Positions 1-7,506 of a DNA stretch of 64,000 bases are shown piece after piece. The notes beneath the pieces are model-generated. The model was not told where the DNA came from. It searched no databases and saw only the letters and a program-made list of their open reading frames with translations. How positions within the stretch are numbered: position 1 is the stretch's first letter; every line of letters begins with the position of its first letter. The position numbers and the translations under genes were made by a program. This DNA is from a virus, in IMG/VR virus record IMGVR_UViG_3300042561_002100, positions 115,527 through 179,526 of that record, one strand, 5' to 3'.

Positions 1-88
1 GGTTCGTCGTGGTGTTGTACAAAATCCAAACGCACCTCACTATCTCAAGAAGTATCTTAAAATTCAAGAACAACTGGCGATGTTATGA
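1..88 (+). CDS. LRV-repeat protein, 3' end only (partial)
   Basis: The window opens inside a reading frame that runs from base 2 to a TGA at 86-88. It encodes the last half repeat and the C-terminal cap (NPNAPHYLKKYLKIQEQL) shared by the leucine-rich-repeat-variant (LRV) proteins found throughout this window. Its stop overlaps the ATG of the next LRV gene (ATGA at 85-88), so the two are a translationally coupled pair. The upstream part is outside the window, so the repeat number is unknown. Confidence 0.85.
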   Translation, partial: VRRGVVQNPNAPHYLKKYLKIQEQLAML

Positions 89-570
89 ACAAATTTGAAC
101 AAGCTGGAGATCCAAACACTCAACCAAAAACCCTAGAACAACTAGCGACTGATGAGGAATATTTGGTTCGTTGTTGTGTAGCAAATAATCCAAACTCTTC
201 ACCCAAAACTCTAGAGCTTCTAGCGACCGATGAGGATTATCGTGTCCGTATTGTTGTAGCAGAAAATCTAAACACTCCACTAGAAATCCTAGAACAACTG
301 GCAACCGATGAGAATTCTGGTGTTCGTTATAATATAGCAAATAATCCAAACACACCACCAAAAGCCCTAGAACAACTAGCGACCGATAGGTATTATGAGG
401 TTCGTTGGAGGGTAGCATGTAATCAAAACATTCCACCAAAAGCTCTAGAACAACTAGCGACCGATGGGAATTGGGATGTTCGTTGTGAAGTAGCACTAAA
501 CCCAAACACACCACATTACATCAAAAAGTATATTAAAATTAAACAATACCTATCATGTCTACATTTTTAA
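85..570 (+). CDS. LRV-repeat protein, 5 repeats
   Basis: 161 residues. The N-terminus MNKFEQAGDPNTQPK is followed by five 26-residue units of the pattern LEQLATDxxxxVRxxVAxNPNTPPKx and a cap, NPNTPHYIKKYIKIKQYL. The unit matches the LRV (leucine-rich repeat variant) family, short helical repeats that stack into a superhelix and usually bind a partner. The Cys cluster of the Azotobacter LRV protein is absent. The residues between TD and VR and between VR and VA change most from unit to unit. Function unknown; a protein-binding scaffold is the inference. The 3' end overlaps the glutaredoxin gene by 16 nt. Confidence 0.85.
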   Translation: MNKFEQAGDPNTQPKTLEQLATDEEYLVRCCVANNPNSSPKTLELLATDEDYRVRIVVAENLNTPLEILEQLATDENSGVRYNIANNPNTPPKALEQLATDRYYEVRWRVACNQNIPPKALEQLATDGNWDVRCEVALNPNTPHYIKKYIKIKQYLSCLHF

Positions 571-794
571 TTTATTCAAAACCCGGTTGTCCTTATTGTG
601 TTAAAATTAAACAGGTAATGGACCTCAAGGAACTAAAACATGTTCTTTATACTCTAGATCAAGATTTCACTAAAGAAGAGTTTTACAATAAATTCGGCAA
701 TGGATCAACCTTCCCTCAGGTAGTCTATAATGATCAAAATCTCGGTGGTTGTGTTGACACGATCAAATATTTAAAAGAAAATAATATAATCTAA
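555..794 (+). CDS. Glutaredoxin (NrdC-like)
   Basis: 79 residues, a usual length for a phage glutaredoxin. The active site CPYC is at residues 12-15 after a beta strand (FLIYSKPG). The TFPQVV stretch carries the cis-proline and a GG turn follows before the last helix. T4-type phages use such proteins as electron donors for ribonucleotide reductase; no nrd gene is in this window. The start overlaps the end of the upstream LRV gene and the stop nearly touches the next ATG, so it sits in a tight operon. Confidence 0.9.
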   Translation: MSTFLIYSKPGCPYCVKIKQVMDLKELKHVLYTLDQDFTKEEFYNKFGNGSTFPQVVYNDQNLGGCVDTIKYLKENNII

Positions 795-1157
795 ATGGAT
801 GAAATTTATTACGATCTCCAACAGGCAATTGATTTTGCTTTCGTACAAAATAAGTATGTACTAAATTCTTTTTCTTATTTGAAAGTCAAAGATGTAAGAC
901 GAGTTGATGCACAAGAATTGTTAAGATCATCTTTAGTGCAGGAACTATACTCCTATATCAATGATCTTAATCTTTATCTGAAGAATAGTCAAGATCCAGA
1001 TGTTCTTTATGCAGAAGAAGCTTATGGTTTTCTTACCAAAGCCGATGCCAAAAGAATTTCTACTTATTTTGATAACATTATAGAAGGAATAAAAAAGTAC
1101 ATTCAAGAGAGAAAAGGTGCAACAAAAAAACCAAAACCCAGAACCAAATCTAAATAA
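795..1157 (+). CDS. Hypothetical helical protein
   Basis: 120 residues starting directly after the glutaredoxin stop. Mostly helical by composition, with a Lys/Arg/Pro-rich tail (last 17 residues) that could bind nucleic acid. I do not recognise a family. A late-promoter-like CTAAATA overlaps its stop codon. Confidence 0.75.
   Translation: MDEIYYDLQQAIDFAFVQNKYVLNSFSYLKVKDVRRVDAQELLRSSLVQELYSYINDLNLYLKNSQDPDVLYAEEAYGFLTKADAKRISTYFDNIIEGIKKYIQERKGATKKPKPRTKSK
1150..1156 (+). promoter_or_regulatory. Putative late promoter CTAAATA
   Basis: CTAAATA overlaps the stop region of the upstream gene and lies 152 nt before the membrane protein gene at 1308. T4-type late promoters have TATAAATA at -10. 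The 7-mer is expected by chance several times in DNA this AT-rich, so the call rests on position only. Confidence 0.35.
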
Positions 1158-1231
1158 AGTTGACAGGGGTTTAGTTTTCATGCTCCAACCCAAGCAAAAG
1201 GAGGGCTCAATCTTTAGCTTAGTATGGTACA

Positions 1232-1265
1232 AGATGGTCGCTCTTTTCAACAAGGAATACCATCT
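1232..1265 (+). other. Hairpin in intergenic leader
   Basis: AGATGGT (1232-1238) and ACCATCT (1259-1265) form a 7 bp stem with a 20 nt loop. It lies in the 150 nt leader between 1157 and the gene at 1308. The stem arms are identical to one of the hairpins near 52.9 kb, but the CAGCAATT loop motif is missing. Confidence 0.5.
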
Positions 1266-1307
1266 TCGTTTTGAGTTTCAAGTTAAACCAAAAGGAGGAT
1301 TAAACAA

Positions 1308-1550
1308 ATGATTACGTTCGCAATAATCACACTTAGTATTCTTGTTCTTGTTGCATTCTTGGGTATCGGCGTTATCACAGGTTATCTTGTTCGCCAATAT
1401 TTTGAAGAGAATAAACCAGTTTATGCTACACATCCCGAATTATGGGATAGAGAAACCGGAAGACTTATTGTAGATTCAGAAATTCTGGCTATTAGAGTTG
1501 AAAACGAAAGCGGTGTTGAAATCGCTCCTGACGAATTAGAAGATGTTTGA
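1308..1550 (+). CDS. Small membrane protein, unknown
   Basis: 80 residues. Residues 3-28 are a hydrophobic membrane helix (IITLSILVLVAFLGIGVITG), followed by an acidic soluble tail. An AAGGAGG Shine-Dalgarno sits upstream of the ATG, one of the strongest in the window, suggesting high expression. It precedes the DUF6433-like gene. Function unknown. Confidence 0.8.
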   Translation: MITFAIITLSILVLVAFLGIGVITGYLVRQYFEENKPVYATHPELWDRETGRLIVDSEILAIRVENESGVEIAPDELEDV

Positions 1551-1562
1551 AAATAAACAATT

Positions 1563-2126
1563 ATGACAACAGAAACAACAACAAAACCAAAGACTACCAG
1601 AGCTAAACCGATTGAAAAGCTCTCATCTAATCCTTTCATGTTTGAGATTTTAGATCTGGTTATTAAGCAAAAAACAAAAGCTAAAAAAATTGAAGTTTTA
1701 AATGAATATCGTTATGATGGAATGCTGATGATCTTTCTGTGGAATTATGTTCCAACACTGGAGTCCGCTCTGCCTCCTGGAGATGTTCCCTACTCAACAC
1801 TGAAGGAGTTGGAGCTGGGTAACGACACGCTCTCAGAGACCGTCAGAAAGCAGATTGACGCGGATCAGATGGTGGACGCTCTAGGATCCAACATGAGAAC
1901 CAGCATTCGTAGAGAGCATCAGATTTTTTACAACTTTCTTAAAGGTGGTAATCCAAGTCTGGCTAGTATCCGAAGAGAGACAATGTTTATCAATCTTCTA
2001 GAAGGTCTTCATCCGAGAGAAGCTGAAATTCTTATTCTTACAAAAGATAAGAGACTTACCGACAAGTATCCTATTCCTTTTGAACTTCTTCGTGAAGCTT
2101 ATCCTGATGTGAAGTGGGACCGATGA
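1563..2126 (+). CDS. DUF6433-like cyanophage protein
   Basis: 187 residues. The opening SSNPFMFEILDLVIKQKTKAKK and the closing ETMFINLLEGLHPREAEI..LTKDK resemble a conserved cyanophage family I remember as DUF6433; function unknown. The middle third (about residues 60-120, DNA 1745-1905) is much more GC-rich than both ends: hand counts give 53% GC for 1801-1860 against 27% for 1681-1740. The frame stays open through the change, suggesting a recombined patch. It overlaps the next gene by ATGA. Confidence 0.7.
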   Translation: MTTETTTKPKTTRAKPIEKLSSNPFMFEILDLVIKQKTKAKKIEVLNEYRYDGMLMIFLWNYVPTLESALPPGDVPYSTLKELELGNDTLSETVRKQIDADQMVDALGSNMRTSIRREHQIFYNFLKGGNPSLASIRRETMFINLLEGLHPREAEILILTKDKRLTDKYPIPFELLREAYPDVKWDR

Positions 2127-2428
2127 TGTGGACTGAAGAAGAGAGAAAAAGTGTTCCTTCTCAATATAATTGTGAACTTCTTTTTCATAATGCCAATGAT
2201 GATCAACTAAAGAATCCAGAGCTTCCGAGTGATGCCTATATTGTAGAGTATAATACAGATAGTGGTTCTTTTATTGATCTTTGTAGATCTAGTAAAATGT
2301 CTAATATCTTTGATTTATATTATGATAAAGTGGGCAATAACATCCGCCGCATTGATTTTGGTTATGGGCGGATGAATCCAAGACTTTGGGGTAACCCAGT
2401 TCCAGAACAGAAGAAGAGAAAAAGATGA
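2123..2428 (+). CDS. Conserved cyanophage hypothetical protein
   Basis: 101 residues. The ATG at 2123 overlaps the upstream TGA. The sequence has a beta-rich middle (IDLCRSSKMSNIFDLYYDK) and a basic tail ending KKRKR. Small proteins of this type commonly follow the DUF6433 gene in cyanomyoviruses as I remember them. No function is known to me. Confidence 0.7.
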   Translation: MMWTEEERKSVPSQYNCELLFHNANDDQLKNPELPSDAYIVEYNTDSGSFIDLCRSSKMSNIFDLYYDKVGNNIRRIDFGYGRMNPRLWGNPVPEQKKRKR

Positions 2429-2613
2429 GTGAAGGATTTAATAAACTAAGAGTTAATATTAACAAAGACGAGTTCAATAAGATTATCCGAAAATATAAAA
2501 ACGCAAAACGTTATATGAAATCTGGAATTTTTGCTGTTAGAACGATGAACGGAACAGAAGAATATATTTCTGGTCTTCTCAAAGAAACCGACAATCCTTC
2601 ACTAATGAATTAA
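2425..2613 (+). CDS. Hypothetical protein
   Basis: 62 residues, basic N-terminal half. ATGA overlap with the upstream gene and a stop abutting speD show it is part of the same operon. Family not recognised. Confidence 0.65.
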   Translation: MSEGFNKLRVNINKDEFNKIIRKYKNAKRYMKSGIFAVRTMNGTEEYISGLLKETDNPSLMN

Positions 2614-2940
2614 ATGGGTAAGCATTATCTACTGAATCTTTATGGTTGTGATCCACTTCTTCTTAATGATATGGATTTTGTTGTTAAGATGTTGTCTGAT
2701 GCAGCTTTATTTTGTAATGCGACTATATTAAATGTTGCATCGCATAAGTTTGAGCCTTGTGGTCTTACAGTAGTTTTAATGCTTGCCGAATCGCATATTA
2801 GTATGCATACATGGCCCGATAGACATACCGCAGCGTGTGATGTTTATACTTGTTCTAAGACCGATCCAAAGATTGGATGTGATTTTATTATTGAAAAACT
2901 TCGTCCAATTAAAAACGATTTGATCTTTATTCAGAGATAA
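2614..2940 (+). CDS. speD: S-adenosylmethionine decarboxylase proenzyme
   Basis: 108 residues, close to bacterial class 1b SpeD. The self-cleavage site ESH is at residues 59-61 inside AESHISMHTWPD; cleavage before Ser60 would leave the pyruvoyl cofactor. The enzyme makes decarboxylated AdoMet for spermidine synthesis. The family's second conserved block appears as AACDVYTC. speD is a recurrent cyanophage auxiliary gene, thought to help DNA condensation or host metabolism during infection. Confidence 0.92.
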   Translation: MGKHYLLNLYGCDPLLLNDMDFVVKMLSDAALFCNATILNVASHKFEPCGLTVVLMLAESHISMHTWPDRHTAACDVYTCSKTDPKIGCDFIIEKLRPIKNDLIFIQR

Positions 2941-2959
2941 CTTATTGAGCTATTTTATT

Positions 2960-3517
2960 ATGAACGAACTTGACCAGGCTATAGATCCTAACACACCATC
3001 AACAATATTAGAACAACTAGCGACCGATGAGGATTGTGGTGTTCGTTGTTGTGTAGCACAAAATCCAAACACTTCATCAGAAATTCTAGAACAACTAGCA
3101 ACTAATGATGAATGGTATGTTCGTTATTATGTATCATATAATCCAAACACATCACCGACAACATTAGAAGTTCTAGCGACAGATGAGGAATATTGGGTTC
3201 GTCGTGATGTAGCGTGTCATTCAAACACACCACCAACAACATTAGAACAACTAGCGACCGATGTGTATTCTAATGTTCGTCATGGTGTAGCAGATAATCC
3301 AAATACTCCACCAAAAGTCTTAGAAATTCTAGCGACCGATGAGGAATATTGTGTTCGTTGGAGAGTAGCAGATAATCCAAACACACCACCAAAAATCTTA
3401 GAACAACTAGCGACCGATGATGATTGGGATGTTCGTTGGAGGGTAGCAGGAAATCCAAACACACCACACTATATCAAGAAGTATCTTAAAATTCAAGAAC
3501 ATTTGGCTAGATTATGA
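2960..3517 (+). CDS. LRV-repeat protein, 6 repeats
   Basis: 185 residues. I choose the ATG at 2960 because it restores the family N-terminus (MNELDQAIDPNTPS); an in-frame TTG lies 15 nt upstream. Six repeats, then the cap NPNTPHYIKKYLKIQEHLARL. The stop overlaps the next ATG at 3514, the same coupling seen after most LRV genes here. Confidence 0.85.
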   Translation: MNELDQAIDPNTPSTILEQLATDEDCGVRCCVAQNPNTSSEILEQLATNDEWYVRYYVSYNPNTSPTTLEVLATDEEYWVRRDVACHSNTPPTTLEQLATDVYSNVRHGVADNPNTPPKVLEILATDEEYCVRWRVADNPNTPPKILEQLATDDDWDVRWRVAGNPNTPHYIKKYLKIQEHLARL

Positions 3518-3774
3518 ACAAAAAGAAACTAATACTTCATCTTAATAGTATTCAAAATCTTATTGATACCATAAGACTTGAATTAGAAGAGGAAGAAAAT
3601 GTTATTGATTCTCAACCAAATAATACCATAAGTATTCCAGATTTTATTAGATCCGCTAATGTTGATTTAGAAGATGATGTTCAATATGCAGAAGAATCTG
3701 ATGACGGACCACCAATACTGTTGAATAGTAAGGCTGAGCGGGATTTTTATGAAAGATTTAGATTAGGAGATTGA
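3514..3774 (+). CDS. Hypothetical acidic protein
   Basis: 86 residues with a basic N-terminal helix followed by a strongly acidic body. It is coupled to the LRV gene by ATGA. Family not recognised. Confidence 0.65.
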   Translation: MNKKKLILHLNSIQNLIDTIRLELEEEENVIDSQPNNTISIPDFIRSANVDLEDDVQYAEESDDGPPILLNSKAERDFYERFRLGD

Positions 3775-3811
3775 TTGAGATATTATATTTGTGTTTTATG
3801 AAACTTGACTG

Positions 3812-3817
3812 TATAAT
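3812..3817 (+). promoter_or_regulatory. -10 element TATAAT before an LRV gene
   Basis: A perfect TATAAT lies 9 nt before the ATG at 3826, with no convincing -35 at 17 nt. So short a distance would give an almost leaderless mRNA if this ATG is used. Confidence 0.4.
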
Positions 3818-3825
3818 AAATTATT

Positions 3826-4119
3826 ATGATCAAATCGTATCTTGACCAACAACAGAATAATTGGAGAGAATATTGTAATAATTTTCTTTTAGCCGAAAAT
3901 CCAAACACTTCACCTGAAATCCTAGAACAACTAGCGTCTGATGAGAGTTTTTATGTTCGTCGCTGTGTAGCGAGTCATCCAAACACACCACCAAAAGTCC
4001 TAGAACAACTAGCGACCGATGAGGAATATTATGTTCGTTGGAGTGTAGCACTAAATCCAAACACACCACGCTATCTCAAAAAATATCTTAAAATTCAAGA
4101 ACATCTAAAAACATTATAA
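3826..4119 (+). CDS. LRV-repeat protein, 2 repeats
   Basis: 97 residues and one of the shortest family members: a unique N-terminus (MIKSYLDQQQNNWREYCNNF), two repeats and the cap NPNTPRYLKKYLKIQEHL. The repeats are nearly identical in DNA to those of genes 25-50 kb away. It ends 25 nt before thyX. Confidence 0.8.
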   Translation: MIKSYLDQQQNNWREYCNNFLLAENPNTSPEILEQLASDESFYVRRCVASHPNTPPKVLEQLATDEEYYVRWSVALNPNTPRYLKKYLKIQEHLKTL

Positions 4120-4144
4120 ACACATCAATCAGGAGAACGTATCA

Positions 4145-4897
4145 ATGATCGGTAAACTACTAGAATCTATTAATAAGCTTCTGCCAAAAAAACAAAATAG
4201 CAAAAGTGATCCAGAATTACCAAAAGTAAAACTCGTCTCCATTACTCGGGGTGTTGGAGATCTTATGAATACTAGCGCCCAGGAAGTTATTTCATATATT
4301 GCCAGAGTGAGTAATCCAAATAATCAACTCAATTTTGATACAGCAGAGGGTCTTATTCGTTATTGTATTAAAAACAAACATGTGAGCATTTTTGAACATG
4401 CTTATATGACTCTTGAGATTAATACAACGAGAGCTATTGCAGCTCAGATTTTAAGACATAGAAGTTTCACATTTCAGGAATATAGTTTACGGTATATGGA
4501 CATAACCGCTCTTTCCGATAATCCATTAATTCCTGAACTAAGACGACAAGATAATAAGAATCGGCAAAATTCTATTGATGATTTTTCCGAAGATGAGCAA
4601 TTAAAAATGCAAAAAGAGATTCAGCAGTATTTTGATACTGGTATGAAGCTTTATGAAAAATTACTCTCAAACGGTGTCGCAAAAGAGTGTGCAAGATTTA
4701 TTCTGCCATTATCAACTCCAACAAGAATTTATATGACGGGTAACGTAAGATCCTGGATAACTTATATTGCTCTTAGAGAAAAAAATGGAACTCAGAAGGA
4801 ACATAAGGACATCGCCAAGGCATGTAAAGAAATCTTTGCGGAGCAGTTTCCAACCTGTTATGAGGCTCTCGGAGGAGACGAAGAATGGGCTATCTAG
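4145..4897 (+). CDS. thyX: Flavin-dependent thymidylate synthase ThyX
   Basis: 250 residues. The ThyX signature RHR-x7-SxRY is present as RHRSFTFQEYSLRY at about residues 104-117. It methylates dUMP to dTMP with methylenetetrahydrofolate, FAD and NADPH, supporting phage DNA synthesis. An AGGAG Shine-Dalgarno lies 7-11 nt before the ATG. The C-terminal end overlaps the following gene by 13 nt. Confidence 0.93.
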   Translation: MIGKLLESINKLLPKKQNSKSDPELPKVKLVSITRGVGDLMNTSAQEVISYIARVSNPNNQLNFDTAEGLIRYCIKNKHVSIFEHAYMTLEINTTRAIAAQILRHRSFTFQEYSLRYMDITALSDNPLIPELRRQDNKNRQNSIDDFSEDEQLKMQKEIQQYFDTGMKLYEKLLSNGVAKECARFILPLSTPTRIYMTGNVRSWITYIALREKNGTQKEHKDIAKACKEIFAEQFPTCYEALGGDEEWAI

Positions 4898-5817
4898 AAT
4901 ACTTACAACAATACCGTGAAAAATATCATTTAGATGATATCTTCAATCACGATAATAGCGCCGATGAAGAACAAGTAACGGAGTATATTGGGGAATTATG
5001 TGGATGGTCTGGCGAATTCCTTTGTTTGTGGTATGGCGAACATAGGGACAAATATTACAAAAGTGGAAGGTCGTTTCCGGCCAATATCTATAGGTTTATT
5101 GTAAAAAATAGTGTATTAGAAAATACTCTTAAAAAACCGAAGGACATTGATTATCTTACCAGATTCTTAGTAACAACATTAGATCATCCTGATTGTCTTA
5201 TTTTAGATTCAATCGCAAAAGAGAATAATCCATTAATAAACAAAAACATCTCACGCCACAAGAATACATCTAGCGACACTTTATTGTATCTTGCATCTTA
5301 TAGTTTCCTTGGATTTAATATTTTTAATAATAAAAATTCAAATGATGATGTTTTATTGGAAGTAACTAATACCATATTGCGCGATTTAAGCAATAAAATT
5401 TACGAGGATATAATTCCAGAAAATGGGGACTGGGGAATTGATCAAGATATAGAAAGTTACATTAGAGAATATAAGCCCGGATTTCACTTCGTTCGTCATA
5501 GAACCTTAGATAAAATGGAATGGGTCGCCCAGCATTTTAAAATCACCGAAAGTATTTGTAATAAAATTATTTCGGCAGATCAGGAAACACTAAAAACTTT
5601 AGAATGGTATCACATTTTTTATGCTATGGGTCGGAATCCTTTTACACCAGAAACAATTTTAGAAATACTTTCTGAACGGAAACCCTTGACTACATTTAAA
5701 CCCTCAAGCCTAATCGGCGTTCTTGAAAATCCCAATGCACCCGAGCATATATTAGAAAAACATTTAGATCATTACCCCAATATAAAACATTGGAGATATG
5801 TTAATTTCGGAAAATAA
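4885..5817 (+). CDS. Divergent LRV-like repeat protein
   Basis: 310 residues. Units such as RNPFTPETILEILSE and NPNAPEHILEKHLDHYPNIKHW, plus a degenerate SRHKNTSSDTLLYLA, follow the LRV pattern (N-P-x-T/A-P-x-x-x-L-E) but lack the LEQLATD and VRxxVA signatures of the multicopy family. The N-terminal 150 residues are non-repetitive. It may be an old, diverged member or an unrelated helical-repeat protein. Overlaps thyX by 13 nt. Confidence 0.6.
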   Translation: MGYLEYLQQYREKYHLDDIFNHDNSADEEQVTEYIGELCGWSGEFLCLWYGEHRDKYYKSGRSFPANIYRFIVKNSVLENTLKKPKDIDYLTRFLVTTLDHPDCLILDSIAKENNPLINKNISRHKNTSSDTLLYLASYSFLGFNIFNNKNSNDDVLLEVTNTILRDLSNKIYEDIIPENGDWGIDQDIESYIREYKPGFHFVRHRTLDKMEWVAQHFKITESICNKIISADQETLKTLEWYHIFYAMGRNPFTPETILEILSERKPLTTFKPSSLIGVLENPNAPEHILEKHLDHYPNIKHWRYVNFGK

Positions 5818-5874
5818 TCTTCCTTCTTTCGCATAGATAGTTCATAATAACAAAGGAAATGAAGAATGGACAAT

Positions 5875-5881
5875 CTAAATA
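5875..5881 (+). promoter_or_regulatory. Putative late promoter CTAAATA
   Basis: CTAAATA in the 86 nt gap after the LRV-like gene, 23 nt upstream of the ATG at 5904, which leads into phoH. The position fits a T4-type late -10. Confidence 0.45.
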
Positions 5882-5903
5882 ACGTCACATATTATTAAAT
5901 CTT

Positions 5904-6146
5904 ATGGCAATTTATCCTATTAAAAATAAAGAAACAGGTGAAACAAAAGTGATTGAAATGAGTGTTCATGAGATCACACAATGGTACAAGAACAATCCTC
6001 AATGGCAACGAGATTGGTCACAAGGATGTGCGACACCAGCCGAAGTTGGAGAATGGCGAGACAAACTCGCTAAGGCACATCCTAGTTGGAATGAAGTTTT
6101 AGGCAAAGTCAGTAAGGCACCAAATTCAAAAGTAAAAAAGATCTAA
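5904..6146 (+). CDS. Conserved cyanophage hypothetical protein
   Basis: 80 residues with many Trp (NPQWQRDWSQGC, GEWRDKL, HPSWNEVL) and a basic end. I remember similar small proteins next to phoH in cyanomyoviruses; no function is known to me. It ends 5 nt before phoH, so the two are probably one operon. Confidence 0.75.
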   Translation: MAIYPIKNKETGETKVIEMSVHEITQWYKNNPQWQRDWSQGCATPAEVGEWRDKLAKAHPSWNEVLGKVSKAPNSKVKKI

Positions 6147-6151
6147 TCTCT

Positions 6152-6904
6152 ATGGCAAGAAAAAGAAAGAGTTCACAACAAGTCGGCATTAGTACAGCAT
6201 ATAAGAATAGAAGAAAACCCCAACAAATCACACTGGATCAGATGGTTGAATTGCAGCCATTGACCGATAATCAAGAAAAACTTTTTGACTCTTACGATAA
6301 AGGTAAATGTATTGTCGCTCATGGCGCCGCCGGTACAGGAAAGAGTCTTATTACCATCTATAAGGCTCTTGAAGAAGTATTGGATCCATCAACACCTTAC
6401 GAAAAAGTTATTATTGTTCGCTCTATTGTTCCAACAAGAGATATTGGCTTTCTTAAGGGTTCTATTGAAGATAAGCAATCAGAATACGAAAAGCCATACA
6501 AGTACATGATTAAAAAGCTTTTCAATCTGAATTCCGATGAAGAATATGAGCTTCTTTATGCTAATCTAAAAGCACAAAAGTCATTCTATTTCATGTCAAC
6601 AAGCTTCATTCGCGGAATGACTTTTGATGATTGTATTATTATTGTGGATGAATTCCAAAATCTTTCTGGTCATGAACTTGATTCAATAATCACTCGTATT
6701 GGAGAAAACTCCAAGATTATGTTCTGTGGTGATGTCACACAATCTGATTTGATTAAAACAAATGATAGAAATGGTATTATTGATTTTATGAAGATTTTGA
6801 GAGAGATGCCATCGGTTGATATTATTGAATTTCAACTAGAAGATGTTGTGCGCTCTGGATTTGTTAAGGAATATCTCACTGTTAAATATAGTCTTAATTT
6901 ATGA
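6152..6904 (+). CDS. phoH: PhoH-like ATPase
   Basis: 250 residues. Walker A GAAGTGKS at residues 58-65 and Walker B IIIVDEFQNL near residue 160 place it in the PhoH/SF1-like ATPase family. PhoH genes are common in marine phages and linked to the phosphate regulon of the host, though the biochemical role in infection is unclear. It probably shares a late-type promoter with the small gene before it. Confidence 0.9.
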   Translation: MARKRKSSQQVGISTAYKNRRKPQQITLDQMVELQPLTDNQEKLFDSYDKGKCIVAHGAAGTGKSLITIYKALEEVLDPSTPYEKVIIVRSIVPTRDIGFLKGSIEDKQSEYEKPYKYMIKKLFNLNSDEEYELLYANLKAQKSFYFMSTSFIRGMTFDDCIIIVDEFQNLSGHELDSIITRIGENSKIMFCGDVTQSDLIKTNDRNGIIDFMKILREMPSVDIIEFQLEDVVRSGFVKEYLTVKYSLNL

Positions 6905-7000
6905 TAAGTGAAAACCCAAAGTGTATTAAATCTTGAAATCTTATGTATATTATCAGCTACTTCTCAATGTGACTGATAATTATTCCACCTCAAAACCCAC

Positions 7001-7029
7001 TTGACAAAACCGGCTTCCTGTGCTAGGCT
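7001..7029 (+). promoter_or_regulatory. Sigma70-type promoter, extended -10
   Basis: TTGACA (7001-7006), a 17 nt spacer, then TAGGCT (7024-7029) preceded by TGC. It lies in the gap after phoH and 24 nt before the ATG at 7053, which it decides against the upstream GTG. It lacks the AACTGKCAC box found at similar promoters further right. Confidence 0.7.
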
Positions 7030-7052
7030 GGAAGCCGTTTCAAAAAGACCTC

Positions 7053-7346
7053 ATGGACAATCCAGCATACCAAAAGAGATATCATTTCGACGTGTTAGAT
7101 CTCGATTGTGAAATATCTTTGTTACCCGATGAACTAGGAGTAGAAATTAGCATTGAACATGATTATATGCTAGCCGATAATGCCTATATGATAAAAAAAG
7201 ATAAGTGGGGATGGGAAGGTGGTCTCATTGCTGATGAAAAAGATATTAAATATTCTGACTCCATTTTAAAATATCTTAATGAGAATGGAACACCTTTTGA
7301 TGATGTTATTTTGCAAGCTAGAAAAGAGTTAATATTAAATGAATAA
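7053..7346 (+). CDS. Hypothetical protein
   Basis: 97 residues from the first ATG downstream of the promoter. Acidic, with a Trp/Gly motif (KWGWEGG). First gene of the replication-module transcript. Family not recognised. Confidence 0.7.
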   Translation: MDNPAYQKRYHFDVLDLDCEISLLPDELGVEISIEHDYMLADNAYMIKKDKWGWEGGLIADEKDIKYSDSILKYLNENGTPFDDVILQARKELILNE

Positions 7347-7368
7347 TTCAATACCTCTCTGAAAGATA

Positions 7369-7506
7369 ATGAAAGTTCCACTAACACCACTGATGAAGAA
7401 ACTTCTTCAAGATAAAGAAGCGAGTGAACAACTCCAACAAGCTCTAATAGATCACAATAAAACAATAACAGTTGACGGTAAAACATATAAATTAGAATCT
7501 ATTTAA
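7369..7506 (+). CDS. Small hypothetical protein
   Basis: 45 residues (MKVPLTPLMKKLLQDKEASE...KLESI), missed by length cut-offs. The open frame ends in TAA overlapping the next ATG (TAATG at 7504-7508), the usual packing here. Amphipathic helix then a beta hairpin. Function unknown. Confidence 0.6.
   Translation: MKVPLTPLMKKLLQDKEASEQLQQALIDHNKTITVDGKTYKLESI

Noticed and set aside
83-514. Long antisense frame opposite an LRV gene (similar ones opposite 2960, 29154, 39857, 46412 and others)
   Set aside because: The same Leu-rich antisense peptide recurs because the sense repeat recurs; the starts do not have ribosome sites and the sense frame has the conserved protein.
1117-1311. Open frame across the gap between 1157 and 1308
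   Set aside because: It overlaps the previous gene and the hairpin, has no ribosome site, and the strong AAGGAGG belongs to the ATG at 1308.
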